DNA of 21,533 nucleotides from a bacterium UBP4_UBA6127. Its GTDB lineage: Bacteria > UBP4 > UBA4092. The stretch covers positions 44,456 to 65,988 of the forward strand of contig DIVR01000055.1 in assembly GCA_002428325.1 (NCBI GenBank). Reading direction: 5' to 3'. Each line of letters begins with the position of its first letter. Positions within the stretch are counted from its first letter, which is position 1. The notes under the pieces were generated by a model. That model made no database searches, was not told the origin of the DNA, and was given only the letters and a program-made list of their open reading frames with translations. The position numbers were made by a program, and so were the translations under genes. Of the stretch, positions 1 through 7,838 are shown piece by piece.

Positions 1-168
1 CGGGAAATGGGAGATATCCGAATGGCTAACTCTATCGTGCTGGGTGCCATGTCCAATGGGTTGGACTTATCTCTGGATTCCTGGACCCAGGCCATTAAAA
101 CTTCCGTAAAACCTAAATATGTAGAGGCTAACCTTAAAGCCTTTGAAGCGGGAAGAAGCCAATCATGA
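1..168 (+). CDS. 2-oxoacid:acceptor oxidoreductase gamma subunit, C-terminal end (partial)
   Basis: The first 55 codons read in frame 1 to a TGA at 166-168; the 5' part lies outside the window. The visible residues (ANSIVLGAMSNGLDLSL, then a lysine-rich stretch and NLKAFEAG) match the usual C-terminal end of the gamma/beta subunit of ferredoxin-dependent 2-oxoacid oxidoreductases, such as the small subunit of indolepyruvate oxidoreductase, where an N-x-x-x-LG motif and a final N..AF..G are common. The enzyme family oxidatively decarboxylates a 2-oxoacid to an acyl-CoA with ferredoxin as acceptor in the cytoplasm. The stop overlaps the next start as ATGA, so the two genes are probably translationally coupled. 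The adjacent aryl-CoA ligase makes an aromatic 2-oxoacid substrate (indolepyruvate or phenylpyruvate) likely, but this is inference from context. Confidence 0.7.
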   Translation, partial: REMGDIRMANSIVLGAMSNGLDLSLDSWTQAIKTSVKPKYVEANLKAFEAGRSQS

Positions 169-1457
169 GTAAAGCCCAATTTTTTAATGAAAAAGAAGAA
201 ACCCTTCCCCGGGAGGAGCTTGAGAAACTTCAACTGGAACGGTTGAAAAAGACAATCCACCATGTGTATGAATGTAATGCTTTTTTTAAAGAAAAATTAC
301 AGCAGGTGGGCGCCCATCCCTGGGATATCAACTCCCTCCAGGATATCCAGAAACTTCCTTTGATGAATAAGGAAGATTTTCGAAAAGAATATCCTCTGGG
401 GATGTGTTGTGTTGAAAAAAAACATATTTCTGAAATGCATATGTCCTCCGGGTCCACCGGGACTCCGGTGGTCATGCCCTATACCCGAAACGATTTAGCC
501 CAATGGGGAGAATGTATGGCGCGCTGCCTGGCGATGGCAGGAACCCTTCCCGGAGATGTCGTTCAAATCACTCCTTCCTTTGGATTGTTCAATGGGGGAT
601 TTGGTTTTTATCATGGGGTAAAAAGCCTGGGGGGATTTGTGATTCCCACCGGGGCAGGCAACACTTCCCGCCAAATTAAATTGGCTCGGGATTTTGGCAC
701 CCGGGTAATAACCGGAGTTGTTTCCTATGGTATCCGAATTATGGAAGTTCTCCAGGAAGAAGGGACCCAAATCCCTTCCCTGAAAATCGGGATTTTCGGT
801 GCCGAGACTTTTACTGAATCCATGAAAAAGAAAATCAAGTCCGGTTTAGGCATTGAAGTTTATGATATTTATGGAATGACAGAGACCGGGGGTGTCGCTA
901 CCCTGGGAATGGATTGTCCGGATCATAGCGGGATTCATGCCTGGGAAGACCATTACATTATGGAAATCCTGGACAGGGATACCCACCAGCCTGTTGCTGA
1001 TGGCGAATTTGGCGAATTAGTGGTAACTTCCCTGACTCGGGAAGCCCTTCCGGTCATTCGTTTTAAAACAGGGGACCTGACCCGGATTGTTTCCCGGGAT
1101 AAATGCGCTTGTGGGCGAACCCATCTTCGGCTGGCGCCTATTACGGGCCGGGTGGATGATATGCTTATCGTCAAGGGTGTTAATTTCTTCCCGACCCAGG
1201 TAGAACAGGCCCTGATGGAAATCCCCGGAATCGGGTCCAATTACCAGATTATTATTGAAGAAAGCCATGGGGTTCGGGATGTGCGCATCAATGTGGAAGC
1301 CAATCCCAATGTAACCGGTTTTGTGGTTGAAAAGAAACTCAAAGAAGTCCTGGGCTTTTCTCCCAAAGGAGATGTCTTCCCTATTGGTTATCTTCCCCGT
1401 CAGGAAGGCAAAGCTAAACGAGTCTTCTATAAAAATCTGGATGTGGAATCTCCATAA
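165..1457 (+). CDS. paaK: Phenylacetate-CoA ligase (PaaK-like, AMP-forming)
   Basis: This 430-residue protein has the length and motif order of phenylacetate-CoA ligases in the adenylate-forming (ANL) superfamily, which join an aryl acid to CoA with ATP cleaved to AMP and PPi. Visible motifs are the phosphate loop SSGSTGTP (residues 94-101), YGMTE (236-240), the RFKTGDLT motif with the ribose-binding Asp (299-306), the hinge region GRVDDM (328-333) and KGVNFFP (337-343) at the start of the small C-terminal domain. A short Cys cluster (CACG, 314-317) precedes the hinge, as is common in PaaK. The ATG overlaps the stop of the 2-oxoacid oxidoreductase subunit, so both belong to one operon. In anaerobes this pairing typically serves fermentation or salvage of aromatic amino acids through arylpyruvate and arylacetate. 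Substrate specificity (phenyl- or indole-acetate) cannot be read from the sequence. Confidence 0.9.
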   Translation: MSKAQFFNEKEETLPREELEKLQLERLKKTIHHVYECNAFFKEKLQQVGAHPWDINSLQDIQKLPLMNKEDFRKEYPLGMCCVEKKHISEMHMSSGSTGTPVVMPYTRNDLAQWGECMARCLAMAGTLPGDVVQITPSFGLFNGGFGFYHGVKSLGGFVIPTGAGNTSRQIKLARDFGTRVITGVVSYGIRIMEVLQEEGTQIPSLKIGIFGAETFTESMKKKIKSGLGIEVYDIYGMTETGGVATLGMDCPDHSGIHAWEDHYIMEILDRDTHQPVADGEFGELVVTSLTREALPVIRFKTGDLTRIVSRDKCACGRTHLRLAPITGRVDDMLIVKGVNFFPTQVEQALMEIPGIGSNYQIIIEESHGVRDVRINVEANPNVTGFVVEKKLKEVLGFSPKGDVFPIGYLPRQEGKAKRVFYKNLDVESP

Positions 1458-1492
1458 AGTATCTGAATAAATATTATGTATCTTGAATCTTG

Positions 1493-1527
1493 AAAGCCTC
1501 CGAATGATTGAATCATCGGGGGCTTTT
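1493..1527 (+). terminator. Rho-independent terminator after paaK
   Basis: The arm AAAGCCTCCG (1493-1502) pairs with CGGGGGCTTT (1517-1526) with one G-T wobble. The stem continues through ATGATT/AATCAT around a single G, with A1503 bulged. The 3' arm ends in a run of four T. It lies 36 bp after the paaK stop and should end the operon. Confidence 0.8.
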
Positions 1528-1685
1528 GACTGGGTGGGAATCTCCCGGACCCCCTGGAAAATTATCATGGATGTATAAGTGGATAGGGGTAGGTCAATTC
1601 TTGATAATATGAAGGTTGCATATTTGCTCATTATTAGGGATGATATTAAGCTTCAAAGACTTGGTAGAAAAGGAAATTATATTCA

Positions 1686-2438
1686 ATGTTGAAACGATGG
1701 TTGATTTTAACCCTGGTCCCTCTGTTTTTAACCGGATGTGCCCACATTCCAAAAGGGCCGAAGCTGGCCAATACCCCGCCCTCTCGAATTTCCGGGCAAT
1801 CTCCGGCTCATTTCACTAAAAAAATAACCAGGACTTACCAACTTGATTACCAGATATATCTTCCTGATAACTATATACATTCCCAGGAAAAGTTTCCCCT
1901 GATTATCTTTCTGCATGGTTCAGGTGAACGGGGGACTGATGTGAATCTGGTGAAAAAACATGGAGTCCCCAAGTTTGTGGAAGGGAAAAAAGATTTTCCT
2001 TTTATTGCTGTCTCTCCCCAATGTCCTCTTAAGCAATATTGGGATACTGAGGTGCTGAATGCTTTATTGACCCGGATTGAATCTAAATATCGGGTCGATA
2101 GAGACAGGATTTATCTGACAGGTTTATCCATGGGGGGATATGGAACCTGGAATTGGGCTTGTGAATATCCGGAGAGATTTGCTGCCATTGCCCCGGTATG
2201 CGGAGGGGGCGATCCCGATATGGCTGATAAATTGAAAGATGTCCCGGTCTGGGTATTCCATGGCGCCCAAGATACCGTTGTCCTCCCCAAAGAATCTGAA
2301 AAAATGGTGGAGGCGGTAAAGGCGGCCGGCGGGGATGTTAAATTTACCCTGTTCCCTGATTTAGACCATTATTGTTGGGAAGATATTTATAATGGGACAG
2401 AACTCTATGATTGGTTCTTATCCCATAGACGGAAATAA
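1686..2438 (+). CDS. Exported lipoprotein alpha/beta-hydrolase (PHB-depolymerase/phospholipase-like esterase)
   Basis: The 250-residue product starts with a lipoprotein signal peptide: a basic start, a hydrophobic core and the lipobox LTGC with the lipidated Cys at residue 18. The mature part is an alpha/beta-hydrolase of the esterase/polyhydroxybutyrate-depolymerase-like group: oxyanion-loop HGSGERG (77-83), nucleophile elbow GLSMGG with Ser148, Asp196 in HGAQD and His228 in DLDH, giving a complete Ser-Asp-His triad. It should act on an ester outside the cytoplasmic membrane, anchored by its lipid. The substrate is unknown; relatives in polysaccharide-degrading bacteria are often carbohydrate esterases. 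The ATG at 1686 is chosen because the signal peptide begins there; a GGAAA lies about 9-13 bases upstream. The following gene begins 36 bp later in the same orientation and also encodes an exported protein. Confidence 0.85.
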   Translation: MLKRWLILTLVPLFLTGCAHIPKGPKLANTPPSRISGQSPAHFTKKITRTYQLDYQIYLPDNYIHSQEKFPLIIFLHGSGERGTDVNLVKKHGVPKFVEGKKDFPFIAVSPQCPLKQYWDTEVLNALLTRIESKYRVDRDRIYLTGLSMGGYGTWNWACEYPERFAAIAPVCGGGDPDMADKLKDVPVWVFHGAQDTVVLPKESEKMVEAVKAAGGDVKFTLFPDLDHYCWEDIYNGTELYDWFLSHRRK

Positions 2439-2474
2439 TATCGAAATACCTTAGTAACCTTCTTGAGGACAAAT

Positions 2475-3716
2475 ATGAAGATTCATCTAATGAATAGCGG
2501 ATTGATATTTTTATTGGCAGGTATGATGATGATTAATAATTCCAATAGCGAAGCAGCCTCTCTGAAACTGGGGAAGGCTAAAGAATTTCTGGCATTGCCC
2601 GAGGGGACCGGCAAAAATCCTCCTCCCCCGGATGCTTATCAATTTCAGAGGGTCGGCGGGTCTTGTGTCTGGGTTTCTGATATTGAGCATGTCTTTGAAA
2701 AAGATACCCATGAAATCTTTCTGGCAGATACCACCCCTGCTTATGTGATGGCAAGAGATACCCTTCCGGCAGGCCAGGATTTCGAGTTATATCCTTACCA
2801 TTATTATGGGAAAGATGAAGTGGCTAAACTGGGCCGGCAGATCAGTTATAAGCTGGCTTGCCGAAATCTGGAAAAAACTCCGGTAACCCTGGAACTGTAT
2901 GGGGTGGGAACCACCACCCAATGGGACCAGGGGATTGCCTGGGAATTAGCTCTCAAGGGTAATGGGAAAAAGACCCTGACCTTACAGCCGGGAGAAGAAT
3001 ATACCTTCTGGCAGGAAAAGGATTTAAGAGGGGATTTTCCCTGGAGCGGTGTTATCCTGGGGAAAGCTTCCGGTAAACTGGAAGTCTGTGATTATGCCTG
3101 GCAGGGAGATAAAGATCCCGGTTGGATTCATCTGCCCCAGATGCCCGACTTAGCCTGGGAACCTTATTATCTTGCCTCCTTCAGCCGGGGAATGTGTTCC
3201 TGGAATGCAGCGGATATCACCCTTTTCCCCGATTTGATTAAAGAGGATAAAACCCTCTCTTTATCCCGGGTAAATCCCGGCTGTTATTCGATTGCTTTTG
3301 GCTATTCTCCGGGCGGCCCTATTAATAAATTATGCGATTATAAAGTAGTGGACAATTTTTCTTCCCAGGATGATGTGCAGGTTTTGGACCCTCTTTCTGG
3401 GAAAAGCCATGTCTTCTTTGGGGGAAATTATCCTATCCAATACAGGTTCTCAATCCCCTTCCATAATGATACTAAACAGAAAAAAACAGTTTCCTGGTAC
3501 CTCTGTGCCAATGATAAATATAATGTAGATACCCTGGCAGGGGTTGCCATCGGGAAAGAATTCCTGAAAGAGAGAGTCCTTTCAGTCAATAAGAACCAGC
3601 ACTGGAAAGTATTTACCCTGTCCCTGAAGCCCGGAGAGGCTTATACCCTGGATTTCAAGGTGGTGCCTCTGGGCAGCCGATGGGGTGGAATGATCGGTAC
3701 CTTTAAAATCGAATAG
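2475..3716 (+). CDS. Secreted protein of unknown function
   Basis: I do not recognise the family. The product has 413 residues when started at ATG 2475. A TTG four codons upstream (2463) keeps the frame, but GAGGA at 2465-2469 sits at the right distance from 2475 and within the TTG-initiated reading, so 2475 is preferred. The N-terminus is a Sec-type signal peptide (MKIHLMNSGLIFLLAGMMM, then a polar NNSNSEAA cleavage region). The mature protein is rich in Trp, Tyr, Gly and alternating hydrophobic residues, with no membrane segment, suggesting an all-beta extracytoplasmic protein. No catalytic motif stands out. Its position 36 bp behind a lipoprotein esterase suggests a shared envelope or substrate-capture role, which is inference only. 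Confidence 0.75.
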   Translation: MKIHLMNSGLIFLLAGMMMINNSNSEAASLKLGKAKEFLALPEGTGKNPPPPDAYQFQRVGGSCVWVSDIEHVFEKDTHEIFLADTTPAYVMARDTLPAGQDFELYPYHYYGKDEVAKLGRQISYKLACRNLEKTPVTLELYGVGTTTQWDQGIAWELALKGNGKKTLTLQPGEEYTFWQEKDLRGDFPWSGVILGKASGKLEVCDYAWQGDKDPGWIHLPQMPDLAWEPYYLASFSRGMCSWNAADITLFPDLIKEDKTLSLSRVNPGCYSIAFGYSPGGPINKLCDYKVVDNFSSQDDVQVLDPLSGKSHVFFGGNYPIQYRFSIPFHNDTKQKKTVSWYLCANDKYNVDTLAGVAIGKEFLKERVLSVNKNQHWKVFTLSLKPGEAYTLDFKVVPLGSRWGGMIGTFKIE

Positions 3717-3840
3717 TATTTTTCTCTGGCTGAAGGCTTTTGATGAGTTTTATGGGTCCTATCAGATTTAGAGTTTCAATGGTTATTTTAGTTGTTATAT
3801 TTTGATTATGGGCTATTTTATTGGCTGAGGGAAAATTCTT

Positions 3841-5142
3841 ATGATAAATTCAGACCGTTCCCCCTGGATTTTTGAATCAGAAGGTTTTTATCAATTATTG
3901 GATTCCCATCAAGAGGAAATCAGCGGGGGCAGAGGGACCTTCCAAGTGGGGGCTGAGGTCCTGGGGCTCATGGACTTAGCCACGTCTTCCCCTCGATTGT
4001 ATTCCTACCGGGATTTTCAAAAGGTGGAATCCGGGGATTATCAGGTTATCTTGCCTCTGGTCTCCGGAGGCCGGCTGATTCTATCCAAACTGGGCTTGAA
4101 ATATGAAGACTTGATTCGGGAGCTTTCGTTCCAAAGGCATACTCTCTTATTGACAGACCTCCTGGCGGATGAAGGAGCTTCCCTTTATCAATGTGAGGGA
4201 CAGATAATCTTAAAATCTCCTGAAGGTTCTGTCAGTTATCAGGGGCCAGGGACCCTTCAGCTTTATCCGAAAAGTATCGCTTTTTTTCCCCTCTATGGGG
4301 AAGGCCCGGTAAGCATTCCCCTGGGTTCCATTCAGGATATTATTCACGGAGATTATGCAGTGAAGGTTCATAGCTATCGGGGTCTTTCTTGCGAATTATC
4401 CAAATTAGGTTCTCAGCATACTCCTTTTTGTCAGAGATTATCTGATTTATTGAAGTCCCACCTTTTATCTATTCAAACCATGTTGAAGGAAATCCACCCG
4501 GATTTGCCTCCCATGGAGACTTATTCTCTGGCCCAACTTTTCAAAGAAGGAGTCGCTGTTCCACAGATGTTGATTCAAGAGGCTTCAGTCAGTTTTTGGG
4601 AAATTCTGGAAAAACTTTTCAAAGCTTCTGGTCCCGAGTATCTGTCTTTAACTTTGAGGATGCCTCCTGATAAATTATCAGTGGGCATCCAGCGGGGAAT
4701 CTGGGGAGATGCCGAACAGGTTTATACCTGGGGACTTTTCCCTGTTTACAGCTTGAATGCCGAGAGGCCGGGTAATTCTATTATCCTGGAAGCTCTGACC
4801 GGTTCGGAAGATAATAAGGCAACCTATGTTTTTAGAATCATGGACCCTGAGGAATATGGACGAATGACGGATATCAAATCCCTGGAATCAAAAATGGAAG
4901 AGACCCGGAAACTGATCAATGATTGCCTGATAGATATCCGATTCAGGAGGGAACCTCTTTATCTGGCTGATGAAAACCTGGCAAAACCCGAGGGACGGGA
5001 TTATCGTTATAGTGTAAAATGTATCCCCGCTCTGGAGAGGCTCAGGCCTTTGTTTGCCGGCAGGGTCATCCATTCTTCCCCTGAACAATGGGAATCGGAT
5101 TTGAATAAACTTTTATTGGTTAATATAAAATCGAAAGGATAA
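3841..5142 (+). CDS. Protein of unknown function with two PH-like repeats
   Basis: This 433-residue cytoplasmic-looking protein has no signal peptide or membrane segment. By eye it contains an internal repeat: residues about 58-108 (DFQKVESGDYQVILPL, then RLILSKLGLKYEDL and a basic-hydrophobic helix) and about 160-212 (IPLGSIQDIIHGDYAVKV, then CELSKLGSQHTPF and a similar helix). Each copy follows the pattern GDYxV, a short turn, L-S-K-L-G, and a C-terminal helix, which is the layout of bacterial PH/GRAM-like domains. The C-terminal half (about 245-433) has no motif I recognise. It begins the cluster with the two zinc-ribbon genes downstream (12 bp to the next start). GAGGG at 3827-3831 is a possible ribosome site. 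A scaffold or adaptor role is a guess. Confidence 0.7.
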   Translation: MINSDRSPWIFESEGFYQLLDSHQEEISGGRGTFQVGAEVLGLMDLATSSPRLYSYRDFQKVESGDYQVILPLVSGGRLILSKLGLKYEDLIRELSFQRHTLLLTDLLADEGASLYQCEGQIILKSPEGSVSYQGPGTLQLYPKSIAFFPLYGEGPVSIPLGSIQDIIHGDYAVKVHSYRGLSCELSKLGSQHTPFCQRLSDLLKSHLLSIQTMLKEIHPDLPPMETYSLAQLFKEGVAVPQMLIQEASVSFWEILEKLFKASGPEYLSLTLRMPPDKLSVGIQRGIWGDAEQVYTWGLFPVYSLNAERPGNSIILEALTGSEDNKATYVFRIMDPEEYGRMTDIKSLESKMEETRKLINDCLIDIRFRREPLYLADENLAKPEGRDYRYSVKCIPALERLRPLFAGRVIHSSPEQWESDLNKLLLVNIKSKG

Positions 5143-5154
5143 GGTCAACTCATA

Positions 5155-5430
5155 ATGCCAGGATATAAACACCCCTGCCGATATTGCGAAAAATATATTC
5201 CCGCTGATTCCAATCTCTGCCCTTTTTGCGGACGGAAAGGTCCTTTGGGTGAGTTCCGATGCCGAAAATGCAGTTCCCCCATCGAGATGGGCTGGAAAGT
5301 TTGCAGCCATTGCGGGCTGAAATTGGAAATCCCTTGTCCTTCCTGCGGAAAACTTACTTTTTTTGCCGAGATTTGCCTTGAATGTGGAGCTGATTTGCCG
5401 GCTCCGGCGGCTGAACCTCCCCGGAAATGA
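5155..5430 (+). CDS. Small multi-zinc-ribbon protein
   Basis: The 91-residue protein has eight regularly spaced Cys pairs: CRYC, CPFC, CRKC, CSHC, CPSC and CLEC plus isolated partners, typical of double zinc-ribbon domains that bind structural Zn with four Cys each. There is little sequence besides the metal-binding knuckles. It starts 12 bp after the PH-like repeat gene and is followed 71 bp later by a second zinc-ribbon gene, so the three probably form one functional group. Such ribbons mediate protein or nucleic-acid contacts; no catalytic role can be claimed. A clear ribosome site is not close (AAGGATAAGG lies about 10-20 bases upstream), so translational coupling with the upstream gene is possible. 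Confidence 0.75.
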   Translation: MPGYKHPCRYCEKYIPADSNLCPFCGRKGPLGEFRCRKCSSPIEMGWKVCSHCGLKLEIPCPSCGKLTFFAEICLECGADLPAPAAEPPRK

Positions 5431-5501
5431 AAAGTTGATTTGATATTGCGGATTCCTTATAATGACCACAAGAATTAATTATTAAAGATAGGAGTTAAAC
5501 C

Positions 5502-6167
5502 ATGCCATTGCAGCCTTTTACAGATAATTACGAGGATAACTCTTCTGAAGCTGGATTCCAGTTCACCTTTTATTGTTCCATCTGCCGGGAAGGGTATAAA
5601 ACCCAATTTATTGAGTCTAAATCTTCTAAAAAATCCAGGTTTTTCAAAGGGTTAGGCCAGATTATTGAAGAAGGTACTTCCCTTTTGGGCGGCGGCCGGA
5701 TCGGGTCCACCATCGAAAGGGGTACCGATATCCTCAGCCAGCGATACCAGGGAATGTCTCCTGAATGGCGTAAAGAATTTGAAGCGGCTTTTGAACAGGC
5801 ACAAAATGAGGCCAAAAGCCATTTTCACCGATGCCCCAAATGTACAGAGTGGGTCTGTGAAAATGATTATAATGAACAGGAAGGGCTTTGTACCCAATGC
5901 GCTCCCCGGGAAGGAATTGAAGTGGCGGCTGCCCGGTCCAAAAAAATGGTCCAGGATATTGAAGAAGCAGCCCAGAATACTCAGGTCTTTACTGGGAAAA
6001 TTGAAAGTAAACAGACCCTTTGTCCCCAATGCAATAAACCGGCCAGCACCGGGAAATTCTGTAACCATTGTGGAGCGGTCCTGACTCTTCCGGAATGCCC
6101 CAAATGCGGCGCTAAAGTTCAGGCAGGTTCCAAATTCTGCCCTGAATGCGGCAATAAAATGGGGTAA
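5502..6167 (+). CDS. Zinc-ribbon domain-containing protein
   Basis: The 221-residue protein opens with a Cys pair (YCSIC) inside a ribbon-like N-terminal domain. It continues through a Gly-rich segment (GTSLLGGGRIGSTIERGTD) and a helix ending in AKSHFHRCPKCTEWVC and GLCTQCAP, which form a central ribbon. It finishes with two C-terminal ribbons (CPQC/CNHC and CPKC/CPEC). This order, with HF..CP.C..WVC in the middle, recurs in a family of uncharacterised bacterial zinc-ribbon proteins. TAGGAG lies 8 bases before the ATG. Together with the preceding two genes it makes a PH-like plus zinc-ribbon cassette. A role in assembling a protein complex is plausible but unproven. Confidence 0.75.
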   Translation: MPLQPFTDNYEDNSSEAGFQFTFYCSICREGYKTQFIESKSSKKSRFFKGLGQIIEEGTSLLGGGRIGSTIERGTDILSQRYQGMSPEWRKEFEAAFEQAQNEAKSHFHRCPKCTEWVCENDYNEQEGLCTQCAPREGIEVAAARSKKMVQDIEEAAQNTQVFTGKIESKQTLCPQCNKPASTGKFCNHCGAVLTLPECPKCGAKVQAGSKFCPECGNKMG

Positions 6168-6189
6168 CTCCCCTGAATCGACTCTATCC

Positions 6190-6227
6190 GGGGGCTTCCT
6201 TTCTTGAGGGAAAGTCCCCTGGTTCTT
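6190..6227 (+). terminator. Possible terminator after the zinc-ribbon gene
   Basis: GGGGGCTTCC (6190-6199) can pair with GGAAAGTCCCC (6209-6219) with one bulge and a G-T pair, followed by a weak T-rich tail (TGGTTCTT). It starts 22 bp after the stop codon. The poor T tract lowers confidence. Confidence 0.45.
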
Positions 6228-6255
6228 ATTCCCTGAATCTCCTTCCCTTGATTCT

Positions 6256-6273
6256 TTTTGACAGCTGTCAAAA
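6256..6273. repeat. 18-bp perfect palindrome, family TTTTGACAGCTGTCAAAA
   Basis: The site reads TTTTGACAGCTGTCAAAA and is self-complementary over all 18 bases. A half site TTGACAG follows directly at 6274-6280. Related copies occur at 6324, 9472, 9521 and (degenerate) 9765, all outside genes. Confidence 0.85.
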
Positions 6274-6323
6274 TTGACAGATGATAACCCGCGAAAACTC
6301 TGAGTCGGGATGGAAGGTACCTA

Positions 6324-6349
6324 TTCTTTTTGACGGCTGTCAAAAAGAA
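6324..6349. repeat. 26-bp near-perfect palindrome of the TTGACAG family
   Basis: The core is TTTTTGACGGCTGTCAAAAA flanked by TTC on the left and GAA on the right. Both arms are complementary except for one G-T position in the core. Its centre is 72 bp from the centre of the copy at 6256-6273. Confidence 0.8.
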
Positions 6350-6608
6350 AGGGGGCTTAAGTTTCTGAAATGACGCATTTACCCCCATCGGCATCCTCCC
6401 AACCGGATTATCTTATTCCAACTCTCTCTCTTTTCTCCCTTAGAACTCTCTAATTTTCCTATGGGGTCCTTCATTATGACTCTGATTTTTATTTTCATTT
6501 TCAAAGGAGCCTTTATCGGAATAGAAAGGGAGGGGGACCCAGGCTGATGGTTACAGGGTGGGTCTCTCGCCGTGAGAAAATGAGAATGATTATGACTATA
6601 GAACCTGC

Positions 6609-6637
6609 TTGACTGAGAGTTATCACCTCTATAGTAT
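6609..6637 (+). promoter_or_regulatory. Candidate sigma-70 promoter for the GH172-like gene
   Basis: TTGACT (6609-6614), a 17-bp spacer and TAGTAT (6632-6637) lie 43 bp upstream of the start. An ACTATAG/CTATAGT inverted repeat (6595-6601 and 6629-6635) overlaps the -10 region and could be an operator. Confidence 0.4.
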
Positions 6638-6679
6638 GGAAGGATTCATATTTTATTTCATGAGGATGGAGTAAGAAAA

Positions 6680-7765
6680 ATGATTGAGAAACTAAACCGG
6701 CCCATGGGGAGTCCTTTATCGGGCATAGCGACCCTTCGGGATGCCCGAAGCAAGAGATTTTCCAGCTGGGACAGGACGGGCGGCAATCAGGATTATAAGA
6801 AAATCAAAAAAGGGGAGACCCTGGTTTTAGCCGAGATGGAAGGAGCGGGCTGTATTCATCATATCTGGATAACAGTCAATGCCCTGGATCCCTGGTACCT
6901 GAGGAAAATGGTCTTAAGAATGTATTGGGATGGGGAAACTGAACCCAGTGTGGAAACTCCCTTGGGGGATTTCTTCGGGGTCGGGCATGGAGTTGCCAAC
7001 CCTTACTGGTCCTTGCCCCTGAATATGATGAAATCTCCGGGTGTCGGGAAAAATGCTGCCATGAATTGTTTCTTCCCGATGCCTTTTGCCAAAGGAGCCA
7101 GGGTGGAAGTTGCTAATCAATGCGATTCGGAGATTCCCAATTTTTATTATTATGTGGATTATGAGGAATATGAGGAGTTAGCGGGGGATGTCGGGAGATT
7201 CCATGCGGTTTATAACATGGAAAGGCCCACCCATGCGGTTAAAACCAAGCTGTATCATGCCAGCCCCTGGAACCAGGAAACCAATCTGGATGGAAAAGAT
7301 AATTATGTCATCCTGGATGCCAAAGGCCAGGGCCAATATGTGGGCTGTGCGCTGAGTGTGGATAATATCGGGGCTTATACCCAGAGGCATCAATGGTGGG
7401 GAGAAGGGGATGATATGATTTTCATCGATGGAGAACCTTTTCCTCCTTCTTTGCATGGAACCGGGACTGAGGATTATTTCTGTGAAGCCTGGGGATTCCC
7501 TTCCGGAGAAACCTCCACCCCGTATCATGGAATCTCTTTAGGGAAGGATACAACCGACTGGACCGGAAAATGGTCAGTCTATCGATTCCATATCGAAGAC
7601 CCCATCCGATTCCGAAAATCCATTCGGGTCACCATTGAACATGGGCATGCCAATAATCAGGGAAATGATTATTCCAGTGTGGCATATTGGTACCAGCTGG
7701 AACCCCATAAAAAATTGAAGGGATTACCTCTCCCGGAGAAAAGAATCCCCCGGCCGACTTTGTAA
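6680..7765 (+). CDS. DUF2961 / GH172-type glycoside hydrolase
   Basis: The 361-residue protein shows the hallmarks of the DUF2961 family: GIATLRDARSKRFSSWDRTGGN near the N-terminus, EGAGCIHHIWIT (residues about 54-65), the PLGDFFGVGHG segment, GTGTEDYF (about 263-270) and PYHGISLG, ending with an EHGHANNQGNDYSSVAYWY strand pair. Members of this family were shown to be glycoside hydrolases (GH172) acting on difructose dianhydride I or on D-arabinofuranosides. The conserved acidic residues around GTGTED fit an active site, although I cannot assign the catalytic pair by eye. There is no signal peptide, so a cytoplasmic location on an imported oligosaccharide is likely. It appears monocistronic, with its own candidate promoter and a strong terminator. 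GGATGGAG lies upstream of the ATG. Confidence 0.85.
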   Translation: MIEKLNRPMGSPLSGIATLRDARSKRFSSWDRTGGNQDYKKIKKGETLVLAEMEGAGCIHHIWITVNALDPWYLRKMVLRMYWDGETEPSVETPLGDFFGVGHGVANPYWSLPLNMMKSPGVGKNAAMNCFFPMPFAKGARVEVANQCDSEIPNFYYYVDYEEYEELAGDVGRFHAVYNMERPTHAVKTKLYHASPWNQETNLDGKDNYVILDAKGQGQYVGCALSVDNIGAYTQRHQWWGEGDDMIFIDGEPFPPSLHGTGTEDYFCEAWGFPSGETSTPYHGISLGKDTTDWTGKWSVYRFHIEDPIRFRKSIRVTIEHGHANNQGNDYSSVAYWYQLEPHKKLKGLPLPEKRIPRPTL

Positions 7766-7777
7766 ATTGATCAATAA

Positions 7778-7804
7778 GGGGGCTTGTAAACAAGCCCCTT
7801 TTTT
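7778..7804 (+). terminator. Rho-independent terminator after the GH172-like gene
   Basis: GGGGCTTGT (7779-7787) and ACAAGCCCC (7790-7798) form a perfect stem with a very short loop, followed by six T. It lies between two convergent genes and mainly serves the + strand gene. Confidence 0.9.
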
Positions 7805-7838
7805 ATAAAACAGGGATGAGTTTACTCTTTCCTGTCTA

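Larger units (their letters stand above)
6168..6679 (+). other. Intergenic region between the zinc-ribbon gene and the glycosidase gene
   Basis: No gene is supported in these 512 bases. The region holds a possible terminator (6190-6227), two TTGACAG-type palindromes (6256-6273 and 6324-6349), a small inverted repeat GACCCA/TGGGTC (6536-6541 and 6559-6564) and a candidate promoter (6609-6637) for the downstream gene. Confidence 0.6.

Noticed and set aside
1017..1631. Long minus-strand open frame of about 204 codons opposite the end of paaK
   Set aside because: It lies opposite a well-supported gene, crosses the terminator hairpin, and its translation shows no recognisable domain; it is a shadow frame.
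2463..2474. TTG at 2463 as the start of the secreted protein
   Set aside because: The GAGGA ribosome site overlaps the TTG-initiated codons and has the proper distance to ATG 2475, which also gives a normal signal peptide.
5652..6084. Two overlapping frames of about 138 codons, one on each strand, inside the zinc-ribbon gene
   Set aside because: Both lack domain signal, whereas the chosen frame has regularly spaced Cys pairs throughout.
6536..6564. GACCCA/TGGGTC inverted repeat as a riboswitch upstream of the GH172-like gene
   Set aside because: Only six pairs, no recognisable aptamer core, and it lies upstream of the candidate promoter, so it would not be in the mRNA leader.
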